This document shows, piece by piece, positions 9,495 through 18,192 of a stretch of 64,000 bases of DNA. The position numbers and the translations under genes were made by a program. Numbering within the stretch: position 1 is the stretch's first letter; each line of letters begins with the position of its first letter. The notes under the pieces are model-generated. The model had not been told where the DNA came from. It worked only from the letters and a program-made list of their open reading frames with translations, and ran no database searches. The stretch comes from Polyangiaceae bacterium (GTDB lineage Bacteria > Myxococcota_A > Polyangia > Polyangiales > Polyangiaceae): positions 186,001-250,000 of the forward strand of contig JADJYE010000035.1 of assembly GCA_016719945.1 (NCBI GenBank). Reading direction: 5' to 3'.

Positions 9495-9515
9495 AAAGCA
9501 ACCGATAGTTGCGAT
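9495..9515. promoter_or_regulatory. Imperfect palindrome, probable TetR operator 2
   Basis: This second copy has a right half GTTGCGAT identical to operator 1, the same 5-base spacer, and a left half AAAGCAAC matching 6 of 8 positions. It ends 4 bases before the GTG proposed as the tetR start, so a bound repressor could block both divergent genes. Confidence 0.6.
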
Positions 9516-9519
9516 TGTC

Positions 9520-10116
9520 GTGACACGACTCCCGAGCTCTGCGAGCAAGCCAGCCCAGCCGCCGACGCGCGCGGAGCGCGTCGTGGCGGCGGTGCTCGAC
9601 GCGACGTTGGAGGAGCTCGGGCGTGTCGGGTTCGCGGCGCTCTCGGTGGAGGAGATCGCGCGCCTCGCGGGCGTGAACAAGACGACCGTCTACCGGCGCT
9701 GGCCGACGAAGCCAGCGCTCGTCCAGGCGGCGTTCGAGCGCTTCGGTGGGGCGATGCTCGTGGTCGACACCGGCTCGCTGCGAGGAGACCTGCGCCTCGT
9801 GCTCCACACCAAGCTCAAGCTGGTGCGCACCCCGCGCGGCCGGTCGCTCGTCCGCGCGCTGCACGGCGAGGCCCTGACCCCGGGTGTGCTGGAGATCTCG
9901 CGGCGAATGCGGGTCCGCGAGGCCGAGCTCTACGCGGCGATCTTCGCGAGGGCGCGAGCGCGCGGCGAGCTCCGGCGGGAGGTCGACGACGAGCTGCTGA
10001 TGAGCGTGATCGAGGGCGCCATGACCCACCGCTTCCTCGCGCACGGCAAGCTCGGCTCGAACGCCGAGGCCAACGCGGTGATCGATCTCGCGCTCGACGG
10101 CGCGCTCGCACGCTAG
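9520..10116 (+). CDS. TetR/AcrR-family transcriptional regulator of the divergent RND pump
   Basis: The protein is about 198 residues. An N-terminal helix-turn-helix is clear: RVVAAVLDATLEELGRVGF followed by SVEEIARLAGVNKTTVYRRWPTK, the TetR recognition helix. The C-terminal half is an all-helical ligand and dimerisation domain. The GTG at 9520 is chosen because the upstream part of the open frame runs through the two palindromes and does not look coding. Placed head to head with the efflux genes, with matching palindromes between, it most likely represses them and itself until a pump substrate binds. The inducer is unknown. Confidence 0.88.
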   Translation: MTRLPSSASKPAQPPTRAERVVAAVLDATLEELGRVGFAALSVEEIARLAGVNKTTVYRRWPTKPALVQAAFERFGGAMLVVDTGSLRGDLRLVLHTKLKLVRTPRGRSLVRALHGEALTPGVLEISRRMRVREAELYAAIFARARARGELRREVDDELLMSVIEGAMTHRFLAHGKLGSNAEANAVIDLALDGALAR

Positions 10117-10230
10117 CGCCCCCCCCGAAGCGAGCGCTCAAGCTACGCGGCGTAAAGCGTGGATCTTCCCGAGGTGTCCACGGGGAGATAGCGTGCGCGG
10201 CCTCGTAGACTCCGACGCACGACAAGGCCC

Positions 10231-12890
10231 ATGAGCGACTTCACCATCACCCTCGACGGCCCGCTCTCTGCCACCCGCTTGGTCTCGCTCGACGGCGTGG
10301 AGCAGCTGCGGCACGCCTCACGCTTCTCGGCGCGCTGCATCCTGCCTCCAGGCACGGAGCCCGCGGACGCCGCCGCCCTGTGCGGCGCTCGCGCTCGGCT
10401 CGACTTCGCAGGCCACCTCGAGGCGCGGCGGATCGCGGGCGTCGTCGAGCGGGTCCGCGTCGAGCAGCGGTTGGGCAGCGGCGAGCTGTCGGTCGTGCTC
10501 GACGTCCGCTCCGCGCTCGCGAGGCTCGGTCATCGCAGGACGCGCCGCATCTTCCAGGCGTGCACCGCGCTCGGGGTGATCGAGCAGATCCTCGAGCAGC
10601 ACGGCATCGCCCATTCGTCGCACCTCGCGAGGAGGCTCGATCGTCGCGAGCTGTGCGTCCAATACGACGAGACCGATCTCGCCTTCATCCAGCGCCTGGC
10701 CAGCGAGGAGGGCATGGTCTTTTTCGGCCGACCCCGACCCCGGCGACTTCTCGGAGACCGTCTTCCTGGTCGACTCGGTCGCTGGCTTCTACTCGATCAC
10801 CGGCGAGCCCACTCTCACCCAGCCGAGCGGCGCGCAGGCCGGAGACGGGCTCGTCCAAGAGGAGCACAACCTCCGCGACGTCCACCTCTCCGAGCGCGCG
10901 GGCACGAAGCGTGTCCTGCACCGTCACTACGACCCGGCGCGACCGCTGGCACCGAAGATCTCCGCGGCGACCTTCGATCCCAAGCGTGTCCCCTCGGCGG
11001 GGGTCGCGATGGGCGAGATGCTGCCCGCCACCACGGAGCCCTTCGGCCACGGAGAGGTGTCGCTCGAGTACCGGTCGCACAGCGAGGACGAGACCATCGA
11101 GGCGACAGCCGACAAGAGCGTCGTGCTGCTGGAGGCCCTGCGGCACAAGGCGCGCCGCGTCTCGGCGACGACCCAGTGCGTGCGCCTGGGGCCCGGTCGC
11201 TGGCTCAAGCTCCACCACGAGGACGAGCCGAGCTTCGACGGCGAGTACACGGTCGTGCGCGCCAGCCATCGCTCCCGGGCGCTCTCCGGCGGACCGCGCG
11301 AGCCGCGCTACGCGGTCGACGTGGAGCTGGTGCCCCGCGGGCTCGTCCCGCGGGGTCGCCTCATCCGGCGCACCCTCTCGCGAGTCGGTGGAGACCGCCG
11401 TCGTGGTCGGGCCGTCTGGGCAGGAGATCAACACCGAGGCCCGCGGGCGCGTGAAGGTGCAGTTCCACTGGGACATGGCGGGGCGTCACGACGACGGCAG
11501 CTCGTGCTGGATCCGCGTCGCCCATAGCTGGGCCGGGAGCGGCTATGGCTCGTTCTTCCTTCCGCGCGTCGGGATGGAGGTGCTGGTGGCGTTCATCGGG
11601 GGCGACCCGGACCGCCCCGTCATCGTGGGGGCGCTCTACAACGCCGTGAACGTCCCCCCGTTCGTCCAGCCCAACGAGGCCACGGTCAGCGGCATCGTGA
11701 CGCGGGCCGTGCCCGGGGGAGACGGCCACCACGAGCTCAGGTTCGACGACGCTCGAGGCCGAGAGCTCGTCCGGCTCCGCTCTCAGAAGACCCTCGAGCT
11801 CCTCTCCACGGACGACACCCGCATCGGCGTCGGCGGAGATCGCGCGACGAACATCACGGGGAGCGATGACCTGGTCGTCCTCGGCGACCGTCGCGAGCGC
11901 ATCACCGGGGGCCGCAGCGTCGAGGTCCAGGGGGGCAGCGACGAGCTCACCATCGGCAGCTCGACGACGGTCGTCATGGGACGCCGGGTCGAGCACATCG
12001 CAGACCGCGCCGAGTCGATCTACGACCGCGGCGCGTCGATCTCCACGACCGGGTCGCACACCGTGCACGTGACCGGGGACCACACGCTGATCGTGGGCAG
12101 CGGTGACAACGTGGCGCAGACGAGCGTGCAGGGGCGCCTCGCGCTCGGCGCCTCGGGGATGGTCACGCTGCGCTCGGACGAGGGGATCCGCCTGCAGGTG
12201 GGCACGACGACGCTGTCGCTCACCCCCGACGGCCTGGAGATCGAAGCTCAGAACATCGTGATCAAAGGCAAGTCGATCACCGCGGAGGGCAATGGCCCGA
12301 AGCTCTCACTCGGGGACCACGCAGAGCTCGTCAGCGAGGAGGTGAAGATCTACTCGAAGAAGGGCGGCATCGAGATGAGCGAGGACACCGAGGTATGGGG
12401 CGCGTCGCTCAAGCTCCAGCCCAAGAAGGACCAGCCAACGACGGACTCCGAGACGGGGGAGACCAAGACCAAGCCCTTCAAGGTGAGGCTTCAGGACGCG
12501 GACTTCGAGCCACTCGCCAAGAAGCACTACGTGCTCTTCGCCGAAGGGCAGCGCCTCGAGGGTGAGACCAGCGGCGACGGGGGGATCGACGTCGAGATCA
12601 CCGCCGAGGCGACGGTCGTCGACGTCACCCTGTACCTCGACGACTACCCCACCGGCAGGACCAGACGCTACACGATGAACGTGGCCGAGCTACCGCCCGA
12701 GACGAAATGGCCGGGAGCGCTCACGCGGCTGCACAACCTCGGCTACTACGGCGCCGACACGGACAAGACCGAGCCGGCCGCGACGGAGCACGACGCCGTG
12801 AAATGGTTCCAGAAGGACCATGAGCTCGAGCCCACGGGCGAGCTCGACGGCGCGACGGCCGCCACGATCAAGAAGGTTCACGGGAGCTGA
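10231..12890 (+). CDS. vgrG: T6SS spike protein VgrG with C-terminal peptidoglycan-binding-like domain; two frameshifts
   Basis: VgrG trimers cap the type VI tube and carry effectors. The N-terminal gp27-like part is read in frame from ATG 10231 to about 10725, then one frame over to about 11355, then a third frame to the stop. Removing one base near the TTTTT/GG at 10720-10727 and one from GGGG at 11352-11355 gives a continuous 885-residue protein. The gp5-like OB fold is obvious (TAVVVGPSGQEI, GRVKVQFHWD, GSGYGSFFLPRVGMEVLVAFIGGDPDRP). A beta-prism with repeated ITG/VTG motifs follows, then a module beginning KPFKVRL, and a terminal helical domain resembling PG_binding_1. Both indels look like sequencing errors, though a decayed gene is possible. 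Confidence 0.85.
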
Positions 12891-12892
12891 CC

Positions 12893-15100
12893 ATGGCAGA
12901 CGAGGGACAGAAGCCGACGGTCGCGGGCGACGTCTGGGCGAGCATCTCGGAGTTCTACCCCTACGGGGATCACCCGCCGCGCCTCGCCGCGGGGATCAAC
13001 GACACCCCGACGAACGTGCGCTCGGTCGCTCAGTTCGCGAAGATCAAGAACACGCACACGCCGCTCAACAAGAAGAAGGCGGACGCGGAGGGCAAGGAGT
13101 ACGAGGTGCCCCAGCGCGACGTGTTCGACAAGGCCGCCATCGCCGACGGCTCCGCGATCGTCGAGATCACCGAGTGGATCGAGAAGCGGCTCAAGGGCGA
13201 GACGCTCTTCGACATGTTCGACTCCGCCTGGCTCTCCCAGCTCGGGCCGCTCGCGAAGTGGTCGCCGACGATGTCAGCGGAGGATCAGTGGGCGATGAAG
13301 CTCGCGGAGCTGTTCATGGGCGTGACGTATGCCGGGATCGGCCCCGTGCACGGCTTCGGTGGACCCCAGAAGCGCGGGCCGACCGGTGAGCTCGGGCCCA
13401 CGCCGGCCAAGGCGTTCCGCGGCAGCGAATACACGCTGTGGGAGCCCTTCGTGTTCTCCCGCTTCGAGAAGCAGCGCAACCTGTACGAGGGCGAAGCCTA
13501 CGACATCGCGTCCTGGCAGGAGCCCGTGCCTCCGGGGGTCACCAAGACGGAGCCGAACAACGACCCGGCGATCCCCATCAGCGTCGCCTGTCAGCACATG
13601 TCGACGTATGCGGTGCTCTCCCGGGGGTTTCCGCTCGCGTCGATGGGCAACTGGACGACGCCCTGCACGGCGCTGATGGCCTCGGACAGCTGCAAGGACC
13701 TGGTGCTGTTCAAGCCCAAGAAGAGCGAGAGCGAGAAGTACGTCCACAAAGGCACCGGGATCAGCTGGGACGGGGCACGCGGGAAATACCTCACCCCGAC
13801 CCAGGACCTCTTGAAGGTCGAGAAGGCCATCGCCGAGGGCATGGGGCCGGGGTCCATCGTGACCTACGACCCCGACCACGGCGCCACGCTGAAAGAGACC
13901 GTGTGGATGACCCCCTACGAGCTGAAGAAGCACGGGCCGGACCCGGTGAAGATCTTCGGAGCGTTCTACAAGTCGCGCTCCACGGTCGAGGGCACCGGCG
14001 TCACCTTCTCCAAGGACTGGACTGTCGCGAATCGGAAGAGCGAGCTGCTCTCTGATATCGCCGACAAACAGGCGGCGCTCGCGCTCGCCGAGTCCAAGCC
14101 CAACAAACTGCCGAAGGACGACAAGCAGATCGAGCAGCTCAAGATGGATATCGCCGCGCTGGAGGCTCAGAAGGGCACGGACGACATCAGCAAGCGAACG
14201 GCTGTCCCGTCCCCCGGCGGCAAGCAATACGACGGCAGCCACATCTACGCCGTCTTGCGCGTGAGCCCCGACAAGACGTCGGTCCAGCTGATGGACGTCA
14301 ATTCGAAGGGCAACCTCGGCGCGCTGAAGGAGACCAACAGCGAGACCATCATCGCCCGCCAGGGGGGCGAGGGGATCATCGACGGCGGCGTGGAGTGGAA
14401 GTCGCTCTACAACGACAGCAACGGCTTCGCGGGGATCGGCGTCTTGCCCGAGCACACCGTCACGATGGCCGAGGTCGCGCACATGAAGAGGGCGCGCCCT
14501 GTCGGGCTCGCGCGGCTCGTGCTGACCAACCGCGTGCCCGGCGAGCAGAAGGGGGGGCCAGCGCAGCTGCAGGCCTCCGATGTCCTCTACGTCAGCAAGA
14601 TGTTTCGCATGTACGGCGACGGCCCGGAGGAGAACCATTACGTGTCTCACCTCTTGTGGTCGCTGCGGAACAGCCCGGGGTTCACCAACGTGCAGCCGTG
14701 GTTCTGCGTCTTCGTGCCGCTCGGCCTGCTCGCGAAGTGCATGTGGGCGCACGGGGCTCGCTCGATGACGCTCGGCGACTTCGTCGCGCGCCATCGTCCG
14801 GGAGGGAGCCTGCTCAAGGGCGACTACGATTTCAACATCGTGCTCACCAACGAGGGGCTCGCCCCGCGGGCCGGGCTGGTCGCGCTGCACGCGCGCGCGC
14901 GGACCCGACCCGAGGGCCAGAAGACGGTCCGCGAGTGGAAGCCGCTCGAGCCTCCGGGGCCGATCATGTCGAAGGTCAACCCGGCCTGGGTCGAGAACCA
15001 GAAGCCGCCGCAGAGCCTCGCGTGGAACCAGTCGTACGTCAGCCCGGACATCAAGCTGGACGAGACCAAGCTGCCCAAGCGATTCTCCGGGGGTGGCTGA
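12893..15100 (+). CDS. Candidate T6SS effector, possible papain-fold cysteine hydrolase
   Basis: The 735-residue protein is encoded 2 bases after the VgrG stop, so it is almost certainly co-expressed with the spike and is a natural cargo candidate. I do not recognise a named family over its length. The order of Cys233 (in VACQHMSTY), a GSIVTYDPDH strand near residue 320 and His450 in GSHIYAVLRVSPDKTSVQLMD resembles NlpC/P60 or CHAP amidases, where a helix Cys is followed by a GDIV-like strand and a His strand. A charged coiled-coil stretch of about 50 residues (near 385-430) separates the two. There is no signal peptide, as expected for T6SS cargo. The enzymatic assignment is inference; a structural or adaptor role is possible. 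Confidence 0.55.
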   Translation: MADEGQKPTVAGDVWASISEFYPYGDHPPRLAAGINDTPTNVRSVAQFAKIKNTHTPLNKKKADAEGKEYEVPQRDVFDKAAIADGSAIVEITEWIEKRLKGETLFDMFDSAWLSQLGPLAKWSPTMSAEDQWAMKLAELFMGVTYAGIGPVHGFGGPQKRGPTGELGPTPAKAFRGSEYTLWEPFVFSRFEKQRNLYEGEAYDIASWQEPVPPGVTKTEPNNDPAIPISVACQHMSTYAVLSRGFPLASMGNWTTPCTALMASDSCKDLVLFKPKKSESEKYVHKGTGISWDGARGKYLTPTQDLLKVEKAIAEGMGPGSIVTYDPDHGATLKETVWMTPYELKKHGPDPVKIFGAFYKSRSTVEGTGVTFSKDWTVANRKSELLSDIADKQAALALAESKPNKLPKDDKQIEQLKMDIAALEAQKGTDDISKRTAVPSPGGKQYDGSHIYAVLRVSPDKTSVQLMDVNSKGNLGALKETNSETIIARQGGEGIIDGGVEWKSLYNDSNGFAGIGVLPEHTVTMAEVAHMKRARPVGLARLVLTNRVPGEQKGGPAQLQASDVLYVSKMFRMYGDGPEENHYVSHLLWSLRNSPGFTNVQPWFCVFVPLGLLAKCMWAHGARSMTLGDFVARHRPGGSLLKGDYDFNIVLTNEGLAPRAGLVALHARARTRPEGQKTVREWKPLEPPGPIMSKVNPAWVENQKPPQSLAWNQSYVSPDIKLDETKLPKRFSGGG

Positions 15101-15101
15101 G

Positions 15102-15923
15102 ATGAGCCGACCTCGACACGTGGTCCGCGCAACCTTCCCCATCGAGAAGTACGCCCGCGTCATGGCGGCGCTCTCTCAGGACCGGATCGCGACGCCCGAG
15201 GAGATCCTCGGGCGGCTCCAGGTCTCCCCCGAGGAGTGGGCGGAGGCCGACGCGGTGTGGTCGGAGGCCCTCGCCGAGGCCCGCAGGAAGGGCCAAGGGG
15301 AGTGGGCGCTGCGGTTCGCGACCGCGTTCTTCCGCGCACGCGGCGGGGTGCCGACGTTCGCGCCGAGCGAGCTCCGTGACGGCGCCGCGTCTGCTGCGCC
15401 AGAGACGCCGGCCAAGGACCGCCCCGTCCAGATGCCGACCTACCAGCTCGCCGAGCAAGAGGGACGCTCGCGGCCGCCTCTGTCCGACGTGAGCCCGTCG
15501 ACTGGCGAGCTCGACGTGGGCTCGCTCCAGCGCGCTGCGACCTCCCTGCCGTTCGCCGCGTCGGCGCCGAGCGCGCCCGCGCCCGTGGGCCCCCCGAGCC
15601 CGCCCGTCGTCGCGCCGCGGGGGCGCGCGATGAGCGGCACGATCGACTCGAGCTCCGAGGAGGTCGAGGCGAAGCTCGCGGCGCTGCGCGCGGCGAGCCC
15701 CGCTCAAATGGGGCTGCCCATGTCCCTCGAGCGATATGTCGAGATATCCGTCGCGCTCGCGCAGTCGACGGATCGGGACCTCGCGCTCCAGGCGAAGGGC
15801 TACGACCCGGCTCGCTGGGCCTCCATCCAGAAGTCGTTCGTCGCCGCGTTCGAACGCGACGCCGAGCTGCATCGTCGCTACGTGGGCATGATGAAGTCGG
15901 GCCTCGGCCGGGCGGAGGGCTGA
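15102..15923 (+). CDS. VgrG-linked protein of unknown function with two similar helical segments
   Basis: The 273-residue protein starts just after the candidate effector stop (ATG 15102; GTG 15093 would overlap). Residues 12-75 and 205-268 look like diverged copies of a helical unit with a PEEW or PARW-type tryptophan and a trailing aromatic-rich helix. A Pro/Ala/Ser-rich linker joins them. No signal peptide or membrane segment is seen. As third gene of the vgrG cluster it could be an effector chaperone, adaptor or immunity factor; the lack of a signal peptide argues against a periplasmic immunity role. Function not recognised. Confidence 0.65.
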   Translation: MSRPRHVVRATFPIEKYARVMAALSQDRIATPEEILGRLQVSPEEWAEADAVWSEALAEARRKGQGEWALRFATAFFRARGGVPTFAPSELRDGAASAAPETPAKDRPVQMPTYQLAEQEGRSRPPLSDVSPSTGELDVGSLQRAATSLPFAASAPSAPAPVGPPSPPVVAPRGRAMSGTIDSSSEEVEAKLAALRAASPAQMGLPMSLERYVEISVALAQSTDRDLALQAKGYDPARWASIQKSFVAAFERDAELHRRYVGMMKSGLGRAEG

Positions 15924-15927
15924 GCCG

Positions 15928-17250
15928 CTATGGCTTGCCGGTGATCTGCGCCAGCGTGACGCCGAGGACGCCCTTCGCGATCGGCTCCAGCTCGGCCGGC
16001 TCGCCGACGAAGTGGTAGGTGCGGTGGCCGTGCTCGAGCGTGGCGCCCGGGGCGAGCTCGGGGGCGTGGGAGCTCGACTCGAGCTCGTAGAAGCCGCCGA
16101 GCGCTGGCTTGCCGGGCTCGACGGGGCCGTCGTTGTAGCTGTTGAGCACGTCGCCCTTGTACGGCTCCTTCTGGGTCTCCCACATGCTGTTGACGTAGTC
16201 GCCGCCCTTCTTGGGGCCACTGTAATGGACGATCGTCAGCAGCTTCGCAGAGGGGCTGTAGCTGCCTGCGACGCTCTTCGCCCGCGCGGGGCCGAGGCCG
16301 ATCTTGCTGCGGTGATTGCCGTCGGCCGAAAAGAAGATGACCTCCGCCTTCTCGTCGATCGTCAGCCGATCGGCGGGCACCTTGCCGAAGTAGCGGTCGT
16401 TCACGATCTCTCCCTTCGCGGTCGCATCGAACGGGATGACGACGCGGGTGTCCGATGACGGGTTGTACATTCCGAGGATCCAGACGCTGAGCAAGCCCTT
16501 GTCCTTCGTCCACTTCGTCTTGCCCGTGTTGGTGACGACGTTGTGCGTCTCGAAGGCGATCCATTGGGCCTTCGTGGCGAGCACCGCCTTGCTCTCGAGG
16601 TACTTCGCCGCCATCATCGGATCGAGCAGCCGCACGCTGCGCGTGACCTTCAGGTCGAAGGACTGGCCCGAGTAGTTGTCGACCTTCATGGCCTGCTCGA
16701 GCTTGATGAGCTGAGGGGTCTCCTCCTTGACGGCCCAAGCTCCCGTCTGCAGCGAGTCAGGCGTCTTCCAGTGCTCGATGGAGAAGGGCTTGCCCTTGGG
16801 AAAGTAGAGGCCGTATTGGCCGGCCTCGGGTCCGAGCCAGAAGCGGTCCTCGCCGCCATAGTTGTCGAACTGCGTGCCGGTCTTGCCCTCGGCGATGAAC
16901 TTGCGGTTCACGTAGCCGAGGCTCAGCCCCTTTGGGTCGACAGCGCTCGTCATCACGCGGCCCTGGTAGCTGGGGCTGACGGCGATCTGCCCACCGCTCG
17001 CGGATTTGAGGACGCGCACGTCGCCGTGCTGCTTGAGGAACGCCACCTCGTCTTCGAACGTCACGGGGCCTTGTGGGGTCGGGGCTGGGGCGGGCGTCGG
17101 CGCGGCGCTGGTCGTGGGCGCTGGCGCGTTGGCGACCGCGCTGGGGGACGCGGACCGAGGAGGCGACGACGCCTCCGGCGGAGACGGTGAAGGCGCGGCG
17201 GCGTTGCAGGCGAGCGTGGACATCACCACGAAGGCCCCCAAGGTACGCAT
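15928..17250 (-). CDS. Lipoprotein of the DUF6786 type (mutarotase-like beta fold)
   Basis: The 440-residue protein has a lipoprotein-like N-terminus (TLAC near residue 15) and a Pro/Ala/Ser linker of about 45 residues. The main domain begins with FLKQHGDVRVL and contains SPSYQGRVMTSA, GGEDRFWLGPEAGQYGLYF, PFSIEHWKTP and THNVVTNTG. These match my recollection of DUF6786 proteins known from Bacteroidetes, whose fold is likened to galactose mutarotases. The substrate is unknown, but a carbohydrate-related extracytoplasmic role is plausible. It lies 76 bases downstream of another lipoprotein gene on the same strand and ends 4 bases from the convergent T6SS gene. Confidence 0.72.
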   Translation of the reverse strand: MRTLGAFVVMSTLACNAAAPSPSPPEASSPPRSASPSAVANAPAPTTSAAPTPAPAPTPQGPVTFEDEVAFLKQHGDVRVLKSASGGQIAVSPSYQGRVMTSAVDPKGLSLGYVNRKFIAEGKTGTQFDNYGGEDRFWLGPEAGQYGLYFPKGKPFSIEHWKTPDSLQTGAWAVKEETPQLIKLEQAMKVDNYSGQSFDLKVTRSVRLLDPMMAAKYLESKAVLATKAQWIAFETHNVVTNTGKTKWTKDKGLLSVWILGMYNPSSDTRVVIPFDATAKGEIVNDRYFGKVPADRLTIDEKAEVIFFSADGNHRSKIGLGPARAKSVAGSYSPSAKLLTIVHYSGPKKGGDYVNSMWETQKEPYKGDVLNSYNDGPVEPGKPALGGFYELESSSHAPELAPGATLEHGHRTYHFVGEPAELEPIAKGVLGVTLAQITGKP

Positions 17251-17326
17251 GCGCCGGAGCGTACATCGCGGACTCGATGACCTGCGACCCCTTTGCCCTC
17301 GGTGGGCGACGAGCGTCGCGCCGGGG

Positions 17327-17899
17327 TCAGCGGCCCTCGGGCCTCGGCGGTGCTCCCGGAGGTCTCAGATCGGGCTCCAGATCCCCGTTGATGACCAGAC
17401 GCTCCTGGGAGACCGGCACCCCCTCTGGCACGCGAATCACGAGGTTGGTGAGGCGCGTCCCGAAATGGATGTAGAAGAACTCACCCTTCGACGCGACGAG
17501 CAGGGTGTCCTCGAAGCGCACCGACGCGAACCCGACTTTGTCGAAAGCCCCCTCCGAGGGGCCGCCTTCGATGCCGACCAGCACCGGCGTCCCGCTCACC
17601 GAGATCGTCCCGTCCTTCGAGGGCTCCACCTTCACGTCGCCGGCCGCCCCCGACCGCAATACGACCTTCTTCACGCCCTCGCCGGGGAACGAGGCAGAGG
17701 CTGGGGGCCCGGGCCACGCACGGCTCCGCCCCGATAGCTCCACGCTCGCGGCGGCGGTGGTGGACGAGGCCGGCTCGGCGCTCCGGCGGGCCGAGGCCGA
17801 GGAGCCTGCCTCAACCCGGTCGGAGCAGGCCGCGACCAGGAGTGTGGTTGCGGCCGCCGTGACGAGAGCGATCGCGGCGCGAGCAGAATGGGTGATCAG
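17327..17899 (-). CDS. Small lipoprotein of unknown function with probable non-AUG (CTG) start
   Basis: The first conventional start is GTG 17743, giving only 138 residues without a signal peptide. The same frame upstream encodes an excellent lipoprotein signal (AIALVTAAATTLLVAAC) and a Ser/Ala-rich linker, back to a stop at 17923-17921. No ATG, GTG or TTG exists there. CTG 17899 lies 7 bases after GAGGG and would give about 190 residues. The mature domain is beta-rich with two GVP/GTP turns, loosely like DUF2807/DUF4097 proteins; this is weak. A sequencing error that hides a normal start is the alternative. Confidence 0.55.
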   Translation of the reverse strand: MITHSARAAIALVTAAATTLLVAACSDRVEAGSSASARRSAEPASSTTAAASVELSGRSRAWPGPPASASFPGEGVKKVVLRSGAAGDVKVEPSKDGTISVSGTPVLVGIEGGPSEGAFDKVGFASVRFEDTLLVASKGEFFYIHFGTRLTNLVIRVPEGVPVSQERLVINGDLEPDLRPPGAPPRPEGR

Positions 17900-18192
17900 G
17901 TGGAGGCCCTCGGGGTCAGTCTACTGCGGGTGCCGCGACCAGCTGCCACGTTTTCGCAGGCGAGCACGTGCGCCCGAGGCCGTCTCGTCGGTTGCTTCTC
18001 TTTTCTCTTGACCGAACTTTTGGGCGCACCAATTGGACCTCGAGGGCCGATCGACTGCGCGAACGCGTCCGCATCCGTCCGGGCCGCAAGAAGCGCTCAC
18101 AGCGGCAGCGGGGAGCCATTGCGGCGAGGTTCTTCCCAGAGCCTTTGGGTAGCGCACTCAGGCCGCTCCGAGGTGTGGGGTAGGGTGGAGGC
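17900..18192. other. Divergent intergenic region
   Basis: This gap separates a reverse lipoprotein gene from the forward HNH nuclease gene. It has a visibly less GC-rich stretch around 17990-18040 where promoters are likely, but no -10/-35 pair is convincing. No small gene or hairpin stands out. Confidence 0.4.

Noticed and set aside
9526..10044. Extension of the adaptor frame upstream over tetR
   Set aside because: It runs antisense through a clear TetR gene; the adaptor signal peptide lies in another frame at 9463-9347.
18008..18036. TTGACC with a 17-base spacer as a sigma-70 promoter
   Set aside because: The -10 candidate AATTGG is too poor a match, so it is not listed as a promoter.
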